Shown piece after piece: positions 5,649 to 12,910 of a stretch of DNA of 12,910 nucleotides. The stretch is taken from positions 1 through 12,910 of the forward strand of contig JADGPV010000104.1 in assembly GCA_017882245.1 (NCBI GenBank), written 5' to 3'. The first letter of the stretch is position 1. Every line of letters starts with the position of its first letter. The notes under the pieces were generated by a model. That model saw only the letters and a program-made list of their open reading frames with translations, was not told where the DNA came from and did no database searches. The DNA is from Bacteroidales bacterium (lineage in GTDB: Bacteria > Bacteroidota > Bacteroidia > Bacteroidales > VadinHA17). The position numbers and the translations under genes were made by a program.

Positions 5649-7538
5649 ATGAACAAACCCGATCAGGTAGTATACATAAATGAGGACAAATGCCGCAACT
5701 CTTATTCATGTGTAAGGGTGTGCCCTGTGAATGCACTGGAGGTAAGGTCTGAGAGAAAGCACCCTATTATCATCTCTGACAGATGCATAGGATGCGGACT
5801 TTGTTTTCTCTCCTGTTCACCAAAAGCTATTGAATACAGCAGTTCTCTCGGAAAGGTAAAGGATCTTCTGCAGTCAGGCCGTAAAACGGCTGCAATGGTA
5901 GATCCCAGTATAGCTTCGGAATTCGACGACATCACCGATTACCGCAAGTTCGTGGGAATGATCAGGAAGCTTGGCTTTGATTACGTTCATGAAGTCTCTT
6001 TTGGTGTTGACCTCGTCGCCTACAGCTATAAGAAGCTCTTCGAAGAGTCAAGCGGAAAGTATTATATCACCTCCAACTGCCCCTCAATTGTTGAGATGAT
6101 CGAAAAATACCACCCTACACTGGTACCCAACCTCTCACCTATTGTCTCCCCGATGGTAGCCACAGCTCTGGTGACACGTGATCTTTATGGCGATGAAGTT
6201 GCCAATGTCTTTATCGGCCCATGCATTGATATCAAGTCCGAGGCAAAACTCTATAATGACAAAAAACTGGTTGAGGCGGTACTGACCTTTATTGAGATCA
6301 GACAGCTGTTTGAAGAGCATGGGATCCAGGAAAAAGGGGTCAAGATGGCTGAGTTTGATCCTCCCTTTGGAAACTGGGGTGCGCTTTACCCCTATCCTGC
6401 GGGCATACTGCAGGCTGCCGGCATTAAGCGTGACATCGTTTCCAGCCATGTCATAACCGCTTCGGGTGCTGAGGACGTGAAAGAAGCCATCAAGGATTTT
6501 GATCATCATATCGATACCATCAGACATCACTTTAACCTGTTCTTCTGCCCCGGCTGTATGCTTGGACCAGGCATGAACAGACATGACGAACGCTTCAGAA
6601 GACGCTCACTGGTGAAACAGTATGCTGAGAGGCGCGTGGAAGTCCTTGACAAGAAACAGTGGGAAAAGGATATGAAGAGGTGGTCTGAGCTGGATCTCTC
6701 ACGCACCTTCGCCGCCAATGACCAGAGAATTCCGGAGCCATCCGAAGAAGCTGTCAATGAGGTGATGAAGATTATTGGCAAGGAGCACAGGGCAGATGAG
6801 CTGAACTGCAATGCATGCGGTTACGGATCATGCCGGGAGTTTGCATCAACGGTGGCGAAAGGACTGGCAGTGCCGGAGATGTGCCACACCTATAACCTGC
6901 GCAACAAGCAGGAGTATATTGAAACACTCCGCCAGACCAACAAAAAACTATCGGAAACCAAGAAAGCCCTCAAAGAATCTGAGGAGCAGGCTATGCGCGA
7001 GAAAGATACAGCGCAGGATGCCTCCGAAACCATGAACAGCATGCTCAATAAGCTGCCCAACGGTGTGGTCATCGTTGACAATGATCTAAAGATACTTCAC
7101 TCCAACGAGAGCTTCCTAAATATCATCGGCGAAGATGCCAGGGCCATAGCTGAAATTATCCCTGGCCTTCGCGGAGCGGACCTGAAGACACTGCTTCCGT
7201 TCAACGTCTATAATATCTTTTCATTTGTGCTCCGTGAGAACGAATCAGTAATAAGCCGTGACGTTCAGCTTGAAGACAGGATGTTCAACATCTCCATTTT
7301 CCCGATCAGGCAGAACAGGATCGCCGGAGCGGTCATCCGCGACCTCTTCTCACCGGAAGTGCAGCGTGAGGAGGTTATCACCAGGGTGTCTGATGTGATT
7401 GACAAAAACCTCGATATGGTTCAGAAGATCGGCTTTCTTCTTGGCGAGGGAGCCTCCGATACCGAAAAGATGCTGAACTCAATTGTTGAATCATTCCGCC
7501 AGAAGAAAATTGAGCCGGGCAAAAAAGCGGGCCAGTAA
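5649..7538 (+). CDS. hydS: HydS-type sensory [FeFe]-hydrogenase with Fe-S and PAS domains
   Basis: This 629-aa protein has, in order, two ferredoxin motifs (about 15-56), an H-cluster domain (about 80-330), a four-Cys Fe-S domain of the PF04060 type (C387, C390, C395, C412), a coiled coil (about 418-465), a PAS domain (about 462-570) and a helical C-terminus. H-cluster ligands are C144 (TSNCPSI), C192 (FIGPCIDIK) and C300/C303 (FCPGCMLGPGM). The architecture is that of HydS/HfsB proteins, thought to sense H2 or redox state and signal through PAS. The first ferredoxin motif reads C15-x2-S18-x2-C21-x3-C25, so one ligand is Ser where the paralogue at 1-1060 has Cys. Asn143 replaces the relay Cys, and Ile195 stands where Lys is usual in L2. 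I chose ATG 5649 over ATG 5586 because the latter adds an unconserved 21 residues that overlap the previous gene. The phosphatase gene follows after 1 nt. Confidence 0.88.
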   Translation: MNKPDQVVYINEDKCRNSYSCVRVCPVNALEVRSERKHPIIISDRCIGCGLCFLSCSPKAIEYSSSLGKVKDLLQSGRKTAAMVDPSIASEFDDITDYRKFVGMIRKLGFDYVHEVSFGVDLVAYSYKKLFEESSGKYYITSNCPSIVEMIEKYHPTLVPNLSPIVSPMVATALVTRDLYGDEVANVFIGPCIDIKSEAKLYNDKKLVEAVLTFIEIRQLFEEHGIQEKGVKMAEFDPPFGNWGALYPYPAGILQAAGIKRDIVSSHVITASGAEDVKEAIKDFDHHIDTIRHHFNLFFCPGCMLGPGMNRHDERFRRRSLVKQYAERRVEVLDKKQWEKDMKRWSELDLSRTFAANDQRIPEPSEEAVNEVMKIIGKEHRADELNCNACGYGSCREFASTVAKGLAVPEMCHTYNLRNKQEYIETLRQTNKKLSETKKALKESEEQAMREKDTAQDASETMNSMLNKLPNGVVIVDNDLKILHSNESFLNIIGEDARAIAEIIPGLRGADLKTLLPFNVYNIFSFVLRENESVISRDVQLEDRMFNISIFPIRQNRIAGAVIRDLFSPEVQREEVITRVSDVIDKNLDMVQKIGFLLGEGASDTEKMLNSIVESFRQKKIEPGKKAGQ

Positions 7539-7539
7539 C

Positions 7540-8724
7540 ATGGAAAGAGATTTCTTCATCGAGGTCAACAGTCAGCAGCGGAACCATCAGGGTGAACGTA
7601 TCTCCGGCGACGTCTTTCTTTCCGTTAACGTTCGCGAGGAGAACCGAATCATCACGGTTCTGTCTGACGGCATGGGGCACGGTGTGAAAGCCAATATACT
7701 CGCTACCCTTACATCCACGATGGCACTGAATTTCACGCGTGAACACAAGGAGCCCGACCGCATCGCGGAGATTATTATGAATACCCTTCCGGTCTGTTCT
7801 GTCAGGAAAATAAGTTATGCCACCTTCTCAATCGTTGATATCGAGACCGACGGTCGTGCCAACATTCTTGAATATGATAATCCTAAATGCATTGTTCTCA
7901 GAGGCAATCAGCCCTTTGAGCCCGACTGGAAAGATGTGATCCTTGATAAAGGCAGGAACGCCGGGAAAAAACTCCGTAAATGCAGTTTCTATCCTGCCAA
8001 GGAAGACAGGATCATCCTTCTTTCCGACGGCGTGGCACAAAGCGGTATGGGAAGCAACGAATGGCCTCTTGGCTGGGAACGCGACACCGTTCAGCAGTAT
8101 GCAGCCTCCCTGGTCTCCAATGAAGCTTCCATTTCTGCTCATGCCCTGGCAGGGAAGATTGTGACAATGGCTTATAAATATGACAACTACGAAGCAAAGG
8201 ATGATATATCATGTGCTATCCTTTATTTCAGGGAGCCCCGTAAATTGTTAATATGCTCAGGACCGCCATATGATGAAGAGAAAGATAAAGAACTCGCTGC
8301 AAGAGTGACCGGATACAATGGCAAGGTAATCCTGTGCGGGGGAACGACGGCAGATATTGTTGCAAGGGAACTGAACCGGAAAATTGTTGATGAACTGATA
8401 TTTGAGGATCCCGACCTTCCTCCCGAGAGCTTCATGGAAGGTATTGACCTTGTCACTGAGGGCATTCTCACACTGCAGAAAGTAAATGAGCTGCTTAAGG
8501 GCTATAACAACAGCGTTAAGCTGGGCAAGGGTCCTGCTGACAAGATTGTCAAGATGATCATGGAAAGTGATGAGATCAACTTCATTGTCGGGACACGCAT
8601 TAATGTGGCGCATCAGGATCCGACCCTGCCTGTCGACCTTGAGATCAGACGCACAGTTGTTAAAAGGATAGCCCGTATCCTGGAGGACAAGTGGCTCAAG
8701 CTGATCAGCGTTGAGTATATCTGA
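7540..8724 (+). CDS. PP2C/SpoIIE-type protein phosphatase with unrecognised C-terminal domain
   Basis: The N-terminal half (about 1-230 of 394 aa) is a PP2C/SpoIIE phosphatase. It shows the metal-binding SGD (D24), LSDGMGHG (D43), a later LLSDGVAQSG and the closing KDDISCAI. Such enzymes dephosphorylate Ser/Thr on proteins, classically anti-anti-sigma factors. The C-terminal part (about 235-394) is not one I can name; it includes ILCGGTTADIVAREL and a final segment near VGTRINVAHQDP. PP2C/SpoIIE genes recur beside HydS genes, so this is the likely signal output, cytoplasmic. No kinase, STAS protein or sigma factor is in the window, so the target is unknown. I chose ATG 7540, 1 nt after the hydS stop; an earlier in-frame ATG at 7483 would lie inside hydS. 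The 3' end overlaps the opposite NUDIX gene by 20 nt. Confidence 0.85.
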   Translation: MERDFFIEVNSQQRNHQGERISGDVFLSVNVREENRIITVLSDGMGHGVKANILATLTSTMALNFTREHKEPDRIAEIIMNTLPVCSVRKISYATFSIVDIETDGRANILEYDNPKCIVLRGNQPFEPDWKDVILDKGRNAGKKLRKCSFYPAKEDRIILLSDGVAQSGMGSNEWPLGWERDTVQQYAASLVSNEASISAHALAGKIVTMAYKYDNYEAKDDISCAILYFREPRKLLICSGPPYDEEKDKELAARVTGYNGKVILCGGTTADIVARELNRKIVDELIFEDPDLPPESFMEGIDLVTEGILTLQKVNELLKGYNNSVKLGKGPADKIVKMIMESDEINFIVGTRINVAHQDPTLPVDLEIRRTVVKRIARILEDKWLKLISVEYI

Positions 8725-9136
8725 AATGCTTAACTGCTGTCCCGTACAGGAATGTCATTACTTCCGGAAGTGATATCTTGGCGGGTAAACGTTTGAAAAC
8801 CTTCACCCATTCTATTTCATTCCTGTCGGGTATCTCGCCCAGTGATTCCACGCATGCAAGAAACAGCCTGCCAAATTGTTTGCCGGAACCGGTATCGACC
8901 CAATAGTATGCCACCGGCTCCAGGGTAAAATCAATTGCGCCCGTCTCCTCCATAAGCTCCCTGACAGCAGCTTCCACACTGCCTTCACCGTGATCAGGGT
9001 GACCGGCAGGCAGTTCATAGCCACCTCTCTTCCTGTGTCTTACAAATAACCACCCATCCTTATACCTCACTGCAATGACCACATAAGTAAGCGGTGACGG
9101 TACATCAGGTGAATTTATCAGCTGAACAGTTACCAT
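8705..9136 (-). CDS. NUDIX hydrolase
   Basis: This 143-aa single-domain protein carries a complete Nudix box at residues 45-67: Gly45, Glu51, then RELMEETG with Arg59, Glu60, Glu63 and Glu64 for metal binding. NUDIX enzymes cleave nucleoside diphosphates linked to another group, for example oxidised dNTPs or sugar nucleotides; the substrate cannot be told from this sequence. It stands alone on this strand, convergent with the phosphatase gene (20-nt overlap of the 3' ends) and divergent from the phosphoesterase gene. A weak TATTTTTA (minus strand, 9141-9148) might be its -7 element. No functional link to the hydrogenase genes is evident. Confidence 0.92.
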   Translation of the reverse strand: MVTVQLINSPDVPSPLTYVVIAVRYKDGWLFVRHRKRGGYELPAGHPDHGEGSVEAAVRELMEETGAIDFTLEPVAYYWVDTGSGKQFGRLFLACVESLGEIPDRNEIEWVKVFKRLPAKISLPEVMTFLYGTAVKHFRYTQR

Positions 9137-9165
9137 AATGTAAAAATACCTTAAATAGACTGCAT

Positions 9166-9198
9166 TTTGCGGGGGACCCGGTTAATGTATTATTTTTG
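9166..9198 (+). promoter_or_regulatory. Bacteroidota-type promoter of the phosphoesterase gene
   Basis: TTTG (9166-9169) is followed after 21 bases by TATTTTTG (9191-9198), an exact TAnnTTTG. Transcription would begin near 9205, leaving under 10 nt before ATG 9214 and excluding the in-frame TTG at 9196 as a start. The leader would be nearly absent. Confidence 0.5.
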
Positions 9199-9213
9199 TC
9201 ACAAACTATTCCA

Positions 9214-10392
9214 ATGTGGGTTTTCATTATACTGTTACTGACAGATATATATATCTGGCGGCGCCTTATTACAGACCTCCGGCAACGTAATAAGATACTG
9301 CAGGCAGCAGTTTTTACTCTGAAGGCAATCACCAGCCTCATTCTCCTGTATCTGACAATCAGATTACTTTTTTATAAAGGTGAATTTGCAGATCCTGCAA
9401 ACGCATTCAGATACTTAGCTTTCGGAGCAATCGCAGCCCTTATCATCACTGTTGCTTTATGGTATCTTGCCACCGGCATCGTCAACAGGCTTATTGAAAA
9501 GGTTTTTCACAGGAAGCTCAGGGGACTTGTAATTGCGAATATTGTAATCTCAGGTGCTCTTTTGCTCCTCTTTACTGACAGCTATGTAAGACAACGTTTT
9601 GACCTCAGGGTAGTCAGGCAGGAGATCACCATCAGTAACCTCGACAGCAGACTTGACGGTCTGAAGATCGTCCTGATCTCCGATCTTCACCTTGCTTCCT
9701 GGCAAGGGCATTATGACAGGCTGGCCGGGGTTATCAGCTCGATCAATGCTGAAAAACCAGATTTGCTTTTCAATGCCGGCGATTTCATCAGTTTTGGCTG
9801 GCAGGAATTCGGTGGCTGTGATACTATCCTGCGAAAGGCCCGTACCGTCAGCGGAGCATTTGCAGTTTTAGGGAATCACGACGATGGAACCTACTATCCG
9901 CATTATGATGAGACCTATGGCCAGGAATGCGCTGCCATGCTTTCAGGGAAAATCAGTGCATCGGGTTATACTCTTCTCTCAGACACAACAGTCGTGATAA
10001 ATCATAACGGCGCTGAGATAGCCATATCAGGCATCGTCACCCACGGTCACCATTTAAATATGTACTACGGAGATTTTGACAAAGCTTTTGACCTGATTCC
10101 TGACAGCGTGTTCAGCCTGATGCTCGTGCATGACCCTGCAGCGTGGGATGTGGCAGCTCAGGATACACGAATGCCGCAGCTTACACTCTCAGGGCATACT
10201 CACGGTGCCCAGGTGGGACTTCCACTGCCGGGAGGCTATATATCTCCGGTCTCATTATATGATAAACGATGGAAAGGATTATACAGCAATGATGGAAAAT
10301 ACCTTTATGTAACGACAGGACTCGGCACAATGGGCATGGCACTAAGGATATTCATGCCACCGGAAATTGTTGTGATAACGCTCAGGCGGTAG
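9214..10392 (+). CDS. Membrane-anchored calcineurin-like metallophosphoesterase
   Basis: This 392-aa protein has about four hydrophobic helices in residues 1-125 and a calcineurin-like phosphoesterase domain from about 150. Metal-site motifs are all present: SDLHL (about 156), NAGDF (about 190), GNHDD (about 220), VHDP (about 307) and GHTHG (about 327). This is the YkuE-like/membrane-anchored class, whose members act at the cell envelope, some on lipid or UDP-sugar pyrophosphates; the substrate here is unknown. The domain side is not fixed by the sequence. ATG 9214 is preferred to TTG 9196, which lies in the promoter. The next gene begins 45 nt downstream. Confidence 0.9.
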   Translation: MWVFIILLLTDIYIWRRLITDLRQRNKILQAAVFTLKAITSLILLYLTIRLLFYKGEFADPANAFRYLAFGAIAALIITVALWYLATGIVNRLIEKVFHRKLRGLVIANIVISGALLLLFTDSYVRQRFDLRVVRQEITISNLDSRLDGLKIVLISDLHLASWQGHYDRLAGVISSINAEKPDLLFNAGDFISFGWQEFGGCDTILRKARTVSGAFAVLGNHDDGTYYPHYDETYGQECAAMLSGKISASGYTLLSDTTVVINHNGAEIAISGIVTHGHHLNMYYGDFDKAFDLIPDSVFSLMLVHDPAAWDVAAQDTRMPQLTLSGHTHGAQVGLPLPGGYISPVSLYDKRWKGLYSNDGKYLYVTTGLGTMGMALRIFMPPEIVVITLRR

Positions 10393-10404
10393 ACGACAAT
10401 TTTG

Positions 10405-10412
10405 TACTTTTA
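10405..10412 (+). promoter_or_regulatory. Possible -7 element before the M28 peptidase gene
   Basis: TACTTTTA differs from TAnnTTTG in its last base only and has the same context (gTACTTTTa) as the element at 5340. It lies 25 nt before ATG 10438. No clear -33 element is seen, so read-through from the phosphoesterase gene is equally possible. Confidence 0.35.
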
Positions 10413-10437
10413 CGTCTTCTCTAATGAATTTAACGGA

Positions 10438-12021
10438 ATGAAACTTAAACCGACTTTTCTTCTCGTTGCCCTTTTGGCGACAGTATCATCATACTCACAG
10501 GAAAAAGCCCTGAACTCAATAACCATTGAGGAGTCAGAGAAGGATATGAAATATCTCTCTGGCGACGCTCTGGAAGGACGCAGGACAGGCAGTGAAGGTA
10601 ACGTTTCCGCTGCCGCATACATAGGCTCCGCCGCACTGGAGACGGGATTGAAACCATTGCCCGGACAGGATGACCTCCTTCAGCCGCTCCAATACCTGAG
10701 GATTACACCTGTATCAGGAGAATCAAAGATGACAATGGCCGATTCCACAGGACACCCGTTCTATTCTTCTGAGGTTTTCCCCCTGATGGCACCCGCAGAC
10801 AATGTAAACCTTAGCTGTGAGGTTGTATTTGCAGGGTATGGCTACGTGAACACAGCAGAAAAATACAACGACTTTGCAGGTATTTCCCTGAACGGCAGGA
10901 TAGTTATCGTCATGACGAGAAATCCTGATTTGCAAGGTAGCGGCATGCCTTCATCATCAGATGGCATCGATGAGATGACAGAAGCCCGCAAAATGCCGTG
11001 GATAATGCTCCAGCAGGCTAAAGCCATCTTCTTTGTTGCAGACCCTGCTCTCGGATCTGACATTTCTCCTGATGCAATACCTTTGGGAAGCTCATACCTT
11101 CTCGTGCCACTCTTTAAAAAGCAATTCTTCTCATTTAATATTAACGCATATACAATAACCAGAGAAGCAGCTGACATGATGCTGGGCAGATCAAATCTCA
11201 CCCTGGCAAAACTTCAGGACAGCATAGCCTCAGTAAGAAAGCCTGTCTCATTTGTCATACCCGATCTGAGGGCTGAAATCAGTATAAAAGTGGCTAAAGA
11301 CACAGTAATAAGCTCAAATATAATTGGTTATATTGAAGGGTCAGATTCGCTTCTCAGAAAAGAATGCGTAATCTATACTGCTCACTATGATCATGTAGGC
11401 AAAGATGCCAGAGGGAATATTTATAACGGCGCGAATGACAATGCTTCGGGCAGCGTAGGTCTTCTGAATGTCGCCCGCGCGTTTTCGACCCTTGATAAAA
11501 AACCCCTCAGGAGCGTTGTGTTCCTATGGACTACTGGTGAAGAAGAGGGCCTCCATGGCTCCTCATACTATATTGACAACCCTCTGTTTCCACTAGACAA
11601 GACCGTTGTCGACATCAATTTTGACATGATAGGCAGATCCCGCCGCGAGACAGATACCGGTGCTTCACTCTCAGGCGAAATTGATATAACAGGCCGTGAT
11701 ACAATCAAGATAATATCGGGTGGTGATACGCCGGATTTACTGAATCTTGCGAAAGATGCCTGCAAGAAAACCGGTATCTTCGCTATTGATGAGGGGAAGG
11801 GTACTCACTTCTCCGGATCAGATCATTATCCTTTTTACCGCAAAGGCATTCCGGTTCTCTTTTTCTTCACCGGACTTCATAAGGATTACCACAGACAGAC
11901 AGACGATTTTGAGTTTATTGATTTTGATAAACTGGTCAGAGTCTCGCAGGCAGGATTTTTGACAGGATACCAGGTAGCTTCAACACCTGAGAGACCTGTG
12001 ACAGTTAAGCCGGAAAAATAG
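10438..12021 (+). CDS. Exported M28-family zinc aminopeptidase-like protein
   Basis: This 527-aa protein starts with a Sec signal peptide (Lys2/Lys4, hydrophobic 6-16, cleavage likely near SYSQ). A PA-like insert covers about 125-215. The C-terminal M28 peptidase domain has the full set of zinc and catalytic residues: H316 (AHYDH), D334 (GANDNASG), the Glu pair E368/E369 (GEEEGLHGS), D396 (NFDMIG) and H485 (DYHRQTDD). M28 enzymes remove N-terminal residues from peptides; this one probably works in the periplasm or outside the cell. I chose ATG 10438 because it begins the signal peptide; a TTG at 10402 would prepend 12 residues and disrupt it. The next gene follows after 18 nt, likely co-transcribed. 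Confidence 0.93.
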   Translation: MKLKPTFLLVALLATVSSYSQEKALNSITIEESEKDMKYLSGDALEGRRTGSEGNVSAAAYIGSAALETGLKPLPGQDDLLQPLQYLRITPVSGESKMTMADSTGHPFYSSEVFPLMAPADNVNLSCEVVFAGYGYVNTAEKYNDFAGISLNGRIVIVMTRNPDLQGSGMPSSSDGIDEMTEARKMPWIMLQQAKAIFFVADPALGSDISPDAIPLGSSYLLVPLFKKQFFSFNINAYTITREAADMMLGRSNLTLAKLQDSIASVRKPVSFVIPDLRAEISIKVAKDTVISSNIIGYIEGSDSLLRKECVIYTAHYDHVGKDARGNIYNGANDNASGSVGLLNVARAFSTLDKKPLRSVVFLWTTGEEEGLHGSSYYIDNPLFPLDKTVVDINFDMIGRSRRETDTGASLSGEIDITGRDTIKIISGGDTPDLLNLAKDACKKTGIFAIDEGKGTHFSGSDHYPFYRKGIPVLFFFTGLHKDYHRQTDDFEFIDFDKLVRVSQAGFLTGYQVASTPERPVTVKPEK

Positions 12022-12039
12022 AACCCTTCCGCACTCTTC

Positions 12040-12741
12040 ATGAAGAAAAGAACTGTTACCATCGCATCCGAGGAGGTTGAGATTGATATTGTCAGATCAT
12101 CACGCCGGACAATCGCTCTTTATGTCAGGCCCGGCGGTTCGCTTCAGATAAGGGCACCCTGGTACATCCCGATCTATTCGTTGATACAGTTTGTCCACCA
12201 GAAAACGGGCTGGATATTGAGGCAGAGGGAGAAGGCCACCCGGGTGGAGCCCGCAGTTGAACTGAAACAACTCAATGACGGCAGCCTGATACCTTTCCTG
12301 GGAAGAGAAATAGTAATCAGGATCTGTCGGGATACCAAGGCTGCCACTGAGCTGCGGGGAGATGAATTATTCGTCTGTGTCAAAGGTGAACTTACCGCAG
12401 AAGCACTCACCGAAAGAGTCGACATGTGGTATCTCAGTGAGGCCAAAAAGTATTTCAGCAGACGTACACATGAACTGGCTGCCGTTTATTCTGATAAATT
12501 GCCTGCACCTGGCTCCATCCGGGTCCGCAGGATGAAACAACGCTGGGGCACATGCCATCCCAACGGCAACATCATGTATAACCGTGAACTGTTGAAGAAG
12601 GAACCGGCTCTGATCAACTACGTTATAATCCATGAATTATGTCACCTGGTGCATCACAACCACAGCAAAAAATACTATGCCCTTCTTGAGAGACTCCTTC
12701 CTGATTACCGTGAATTGCGACGACGACTGATGAGCATGTAG
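12040..12741 (+). CDS. YgjP-type (M48-like, DUF45) zinc metallopeptidase
   Basis: This 233-aa protein has the family pattern: an N-terminal beta-rich part, then RWGTCHPNGNIMYN (about residues 168-181) and the zinc site HELCH at 198-202 with the third ligand His208. Length is typical. YgjP-like proteins are cytoplasmic predicted proteases; the physiological substrate is not established. It has no signal peptide. It lies 18 nt behind the M28 gene on the same strand and probably shares its transcript, though I see no functional tie. ATG 12040 is the first good start; no clear Shine-Dalgarno precedes it. Confidence 0.92.
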   Translation: MKKRTVTIASEEVEIDIVRSSRRTIALYVRPGGSLQIRAPWYIPIYSLIQFVHQKTGWILRQREKATRVEPAVELKQLNDGSLIPFLGREIVIRICRDTKAATELRGDELFVCVKGELTAEALTERVDMWYLSEAKKYFSRRTHELAAVYSDKLPAPGSIRVRRMKQRWGTCHPNGNIMYNRELLKKEPALINYVIIHELCHLVHHNHSKKYYALLERLLPDYRELRRRLMSM

Positions 12742-12885
12742 AGATATGGGTGGAGAGAACGAGGGAGAGAAAGGGTGAATGGAAGAAAGGGAGAAGGGGA
12801 GATTTTACGATGGAGCTAGTGGGCGACTGTGCGATGGGGCGATTTTAATATCCAACAAGGAACATCGATTTTTGAAGTCCGAAGT
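12742..12885. other. Gene-free, purine-rich, low-complexity intergenic stretch
   Basis: After the YgjP-type gene the plus strand becomes G/A-rich (12742-12800), then shows imperfect copies of GCGAT/CGATTTTA words, and a stretch with TATCCAACAAGG and GAAGTCCGAAGT words of a kind I recall from Bacteroidota intergenic repeats. No gene, RNA or convincing hairpin terminator is seen. Confidence 0.5.
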
Positions 12886-12910
12886 GATTGCACGATTGCA
12901 CGATTGCACG
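12886..12910. repeat. 8-bp tandem repeat (GATTGCAC) reaching the window edge
   Basis: GATTGCAC occurs three times head to tail (12886, 12894, 12902) with the next copy cut by the edge. All copies are identical. The array may continue to the right. Confidence 0.85.

Noticed and set aside
12886..12910. Terminal repeat as a CRISPR array
   Set aside because: The unit is 8 bp, directly tandem, with no spacers and no cas gene.

Overview
The window looks like chromosome from an anaerobic member of the Bacteroidota (probably Bacteroidales-like), of moderate GC. The evidence is three exact TAnnTTTG promoter -7 elements, two of them paired with a TTTG -33 element, together with Sec-exported M28 peptidase and YgjP-type genes and weak Shine-Dalgarno signals. 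It is an inference from sequence style; no marker gene is present.

The left and centre (1-8724) form one [FeFe]-hydrogenase locus arranged as two divergent operons around a short AT-rich control region (5206-5374). Leftward runs hydC-hydB-hydA, coding a HydABC (NuoE/NuoF/NuoG-like) trimer. It is followed by a HydS-type H-cluster protein that leaves the window. Rightward runs a small thioredoxin-fold [2Fe-2S] ferredoxin, a full-length HydS-type sensory [FeFe]-hydrogenase (2x[4Fe-4S], H-domain, a further Fe-S domain, coiled coil, PAS) and a PP2C/SpoIIE-type phosphatase with an unrecognised C-terminal domain. The control region holds a textbook Bacteroidota promoter for hydCBA, a near-consensus Rex (NADH/NAD+ sensor) operator, a second palindrome and a -7 element for the rightward operon.

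The locus is unusual. None of its three H-cluster proteins has the proton-relay cysteine next to the first H-cluster ligand: it is Ala in HydA, Asn and Asp in the two HydS-like proteins. HydA also lacks other pocket and relay residues. HydB has lost all four cysteines of its N-terminal [2Fe-2S] domain and has altered FMN/NADH motifs. The H-cluster cysteines themselves are kept in all three. The cluster may therefore be a H2- or redox-sensing and tuning system, or a remodelled electron-transfer complex, with the phosphatase as an output, rather than a simple hydrogen-evolving enzyme. Maturases (HydEFG) and Rex itself are not in the window.

The right part (8705-12741) is ordinary housekeeping: a leftward NUDIX hydrolase overlapping the phosphatase tail to tail, then a rightward series of a membrane-anchored calcineurin-like phosphoesterase, an exported M28 aminopeptidase-like protein and a YgjP-type zinc metallopeptidase. 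The last 169 bases carry no gene and end in an 8-bp tandem repeat.
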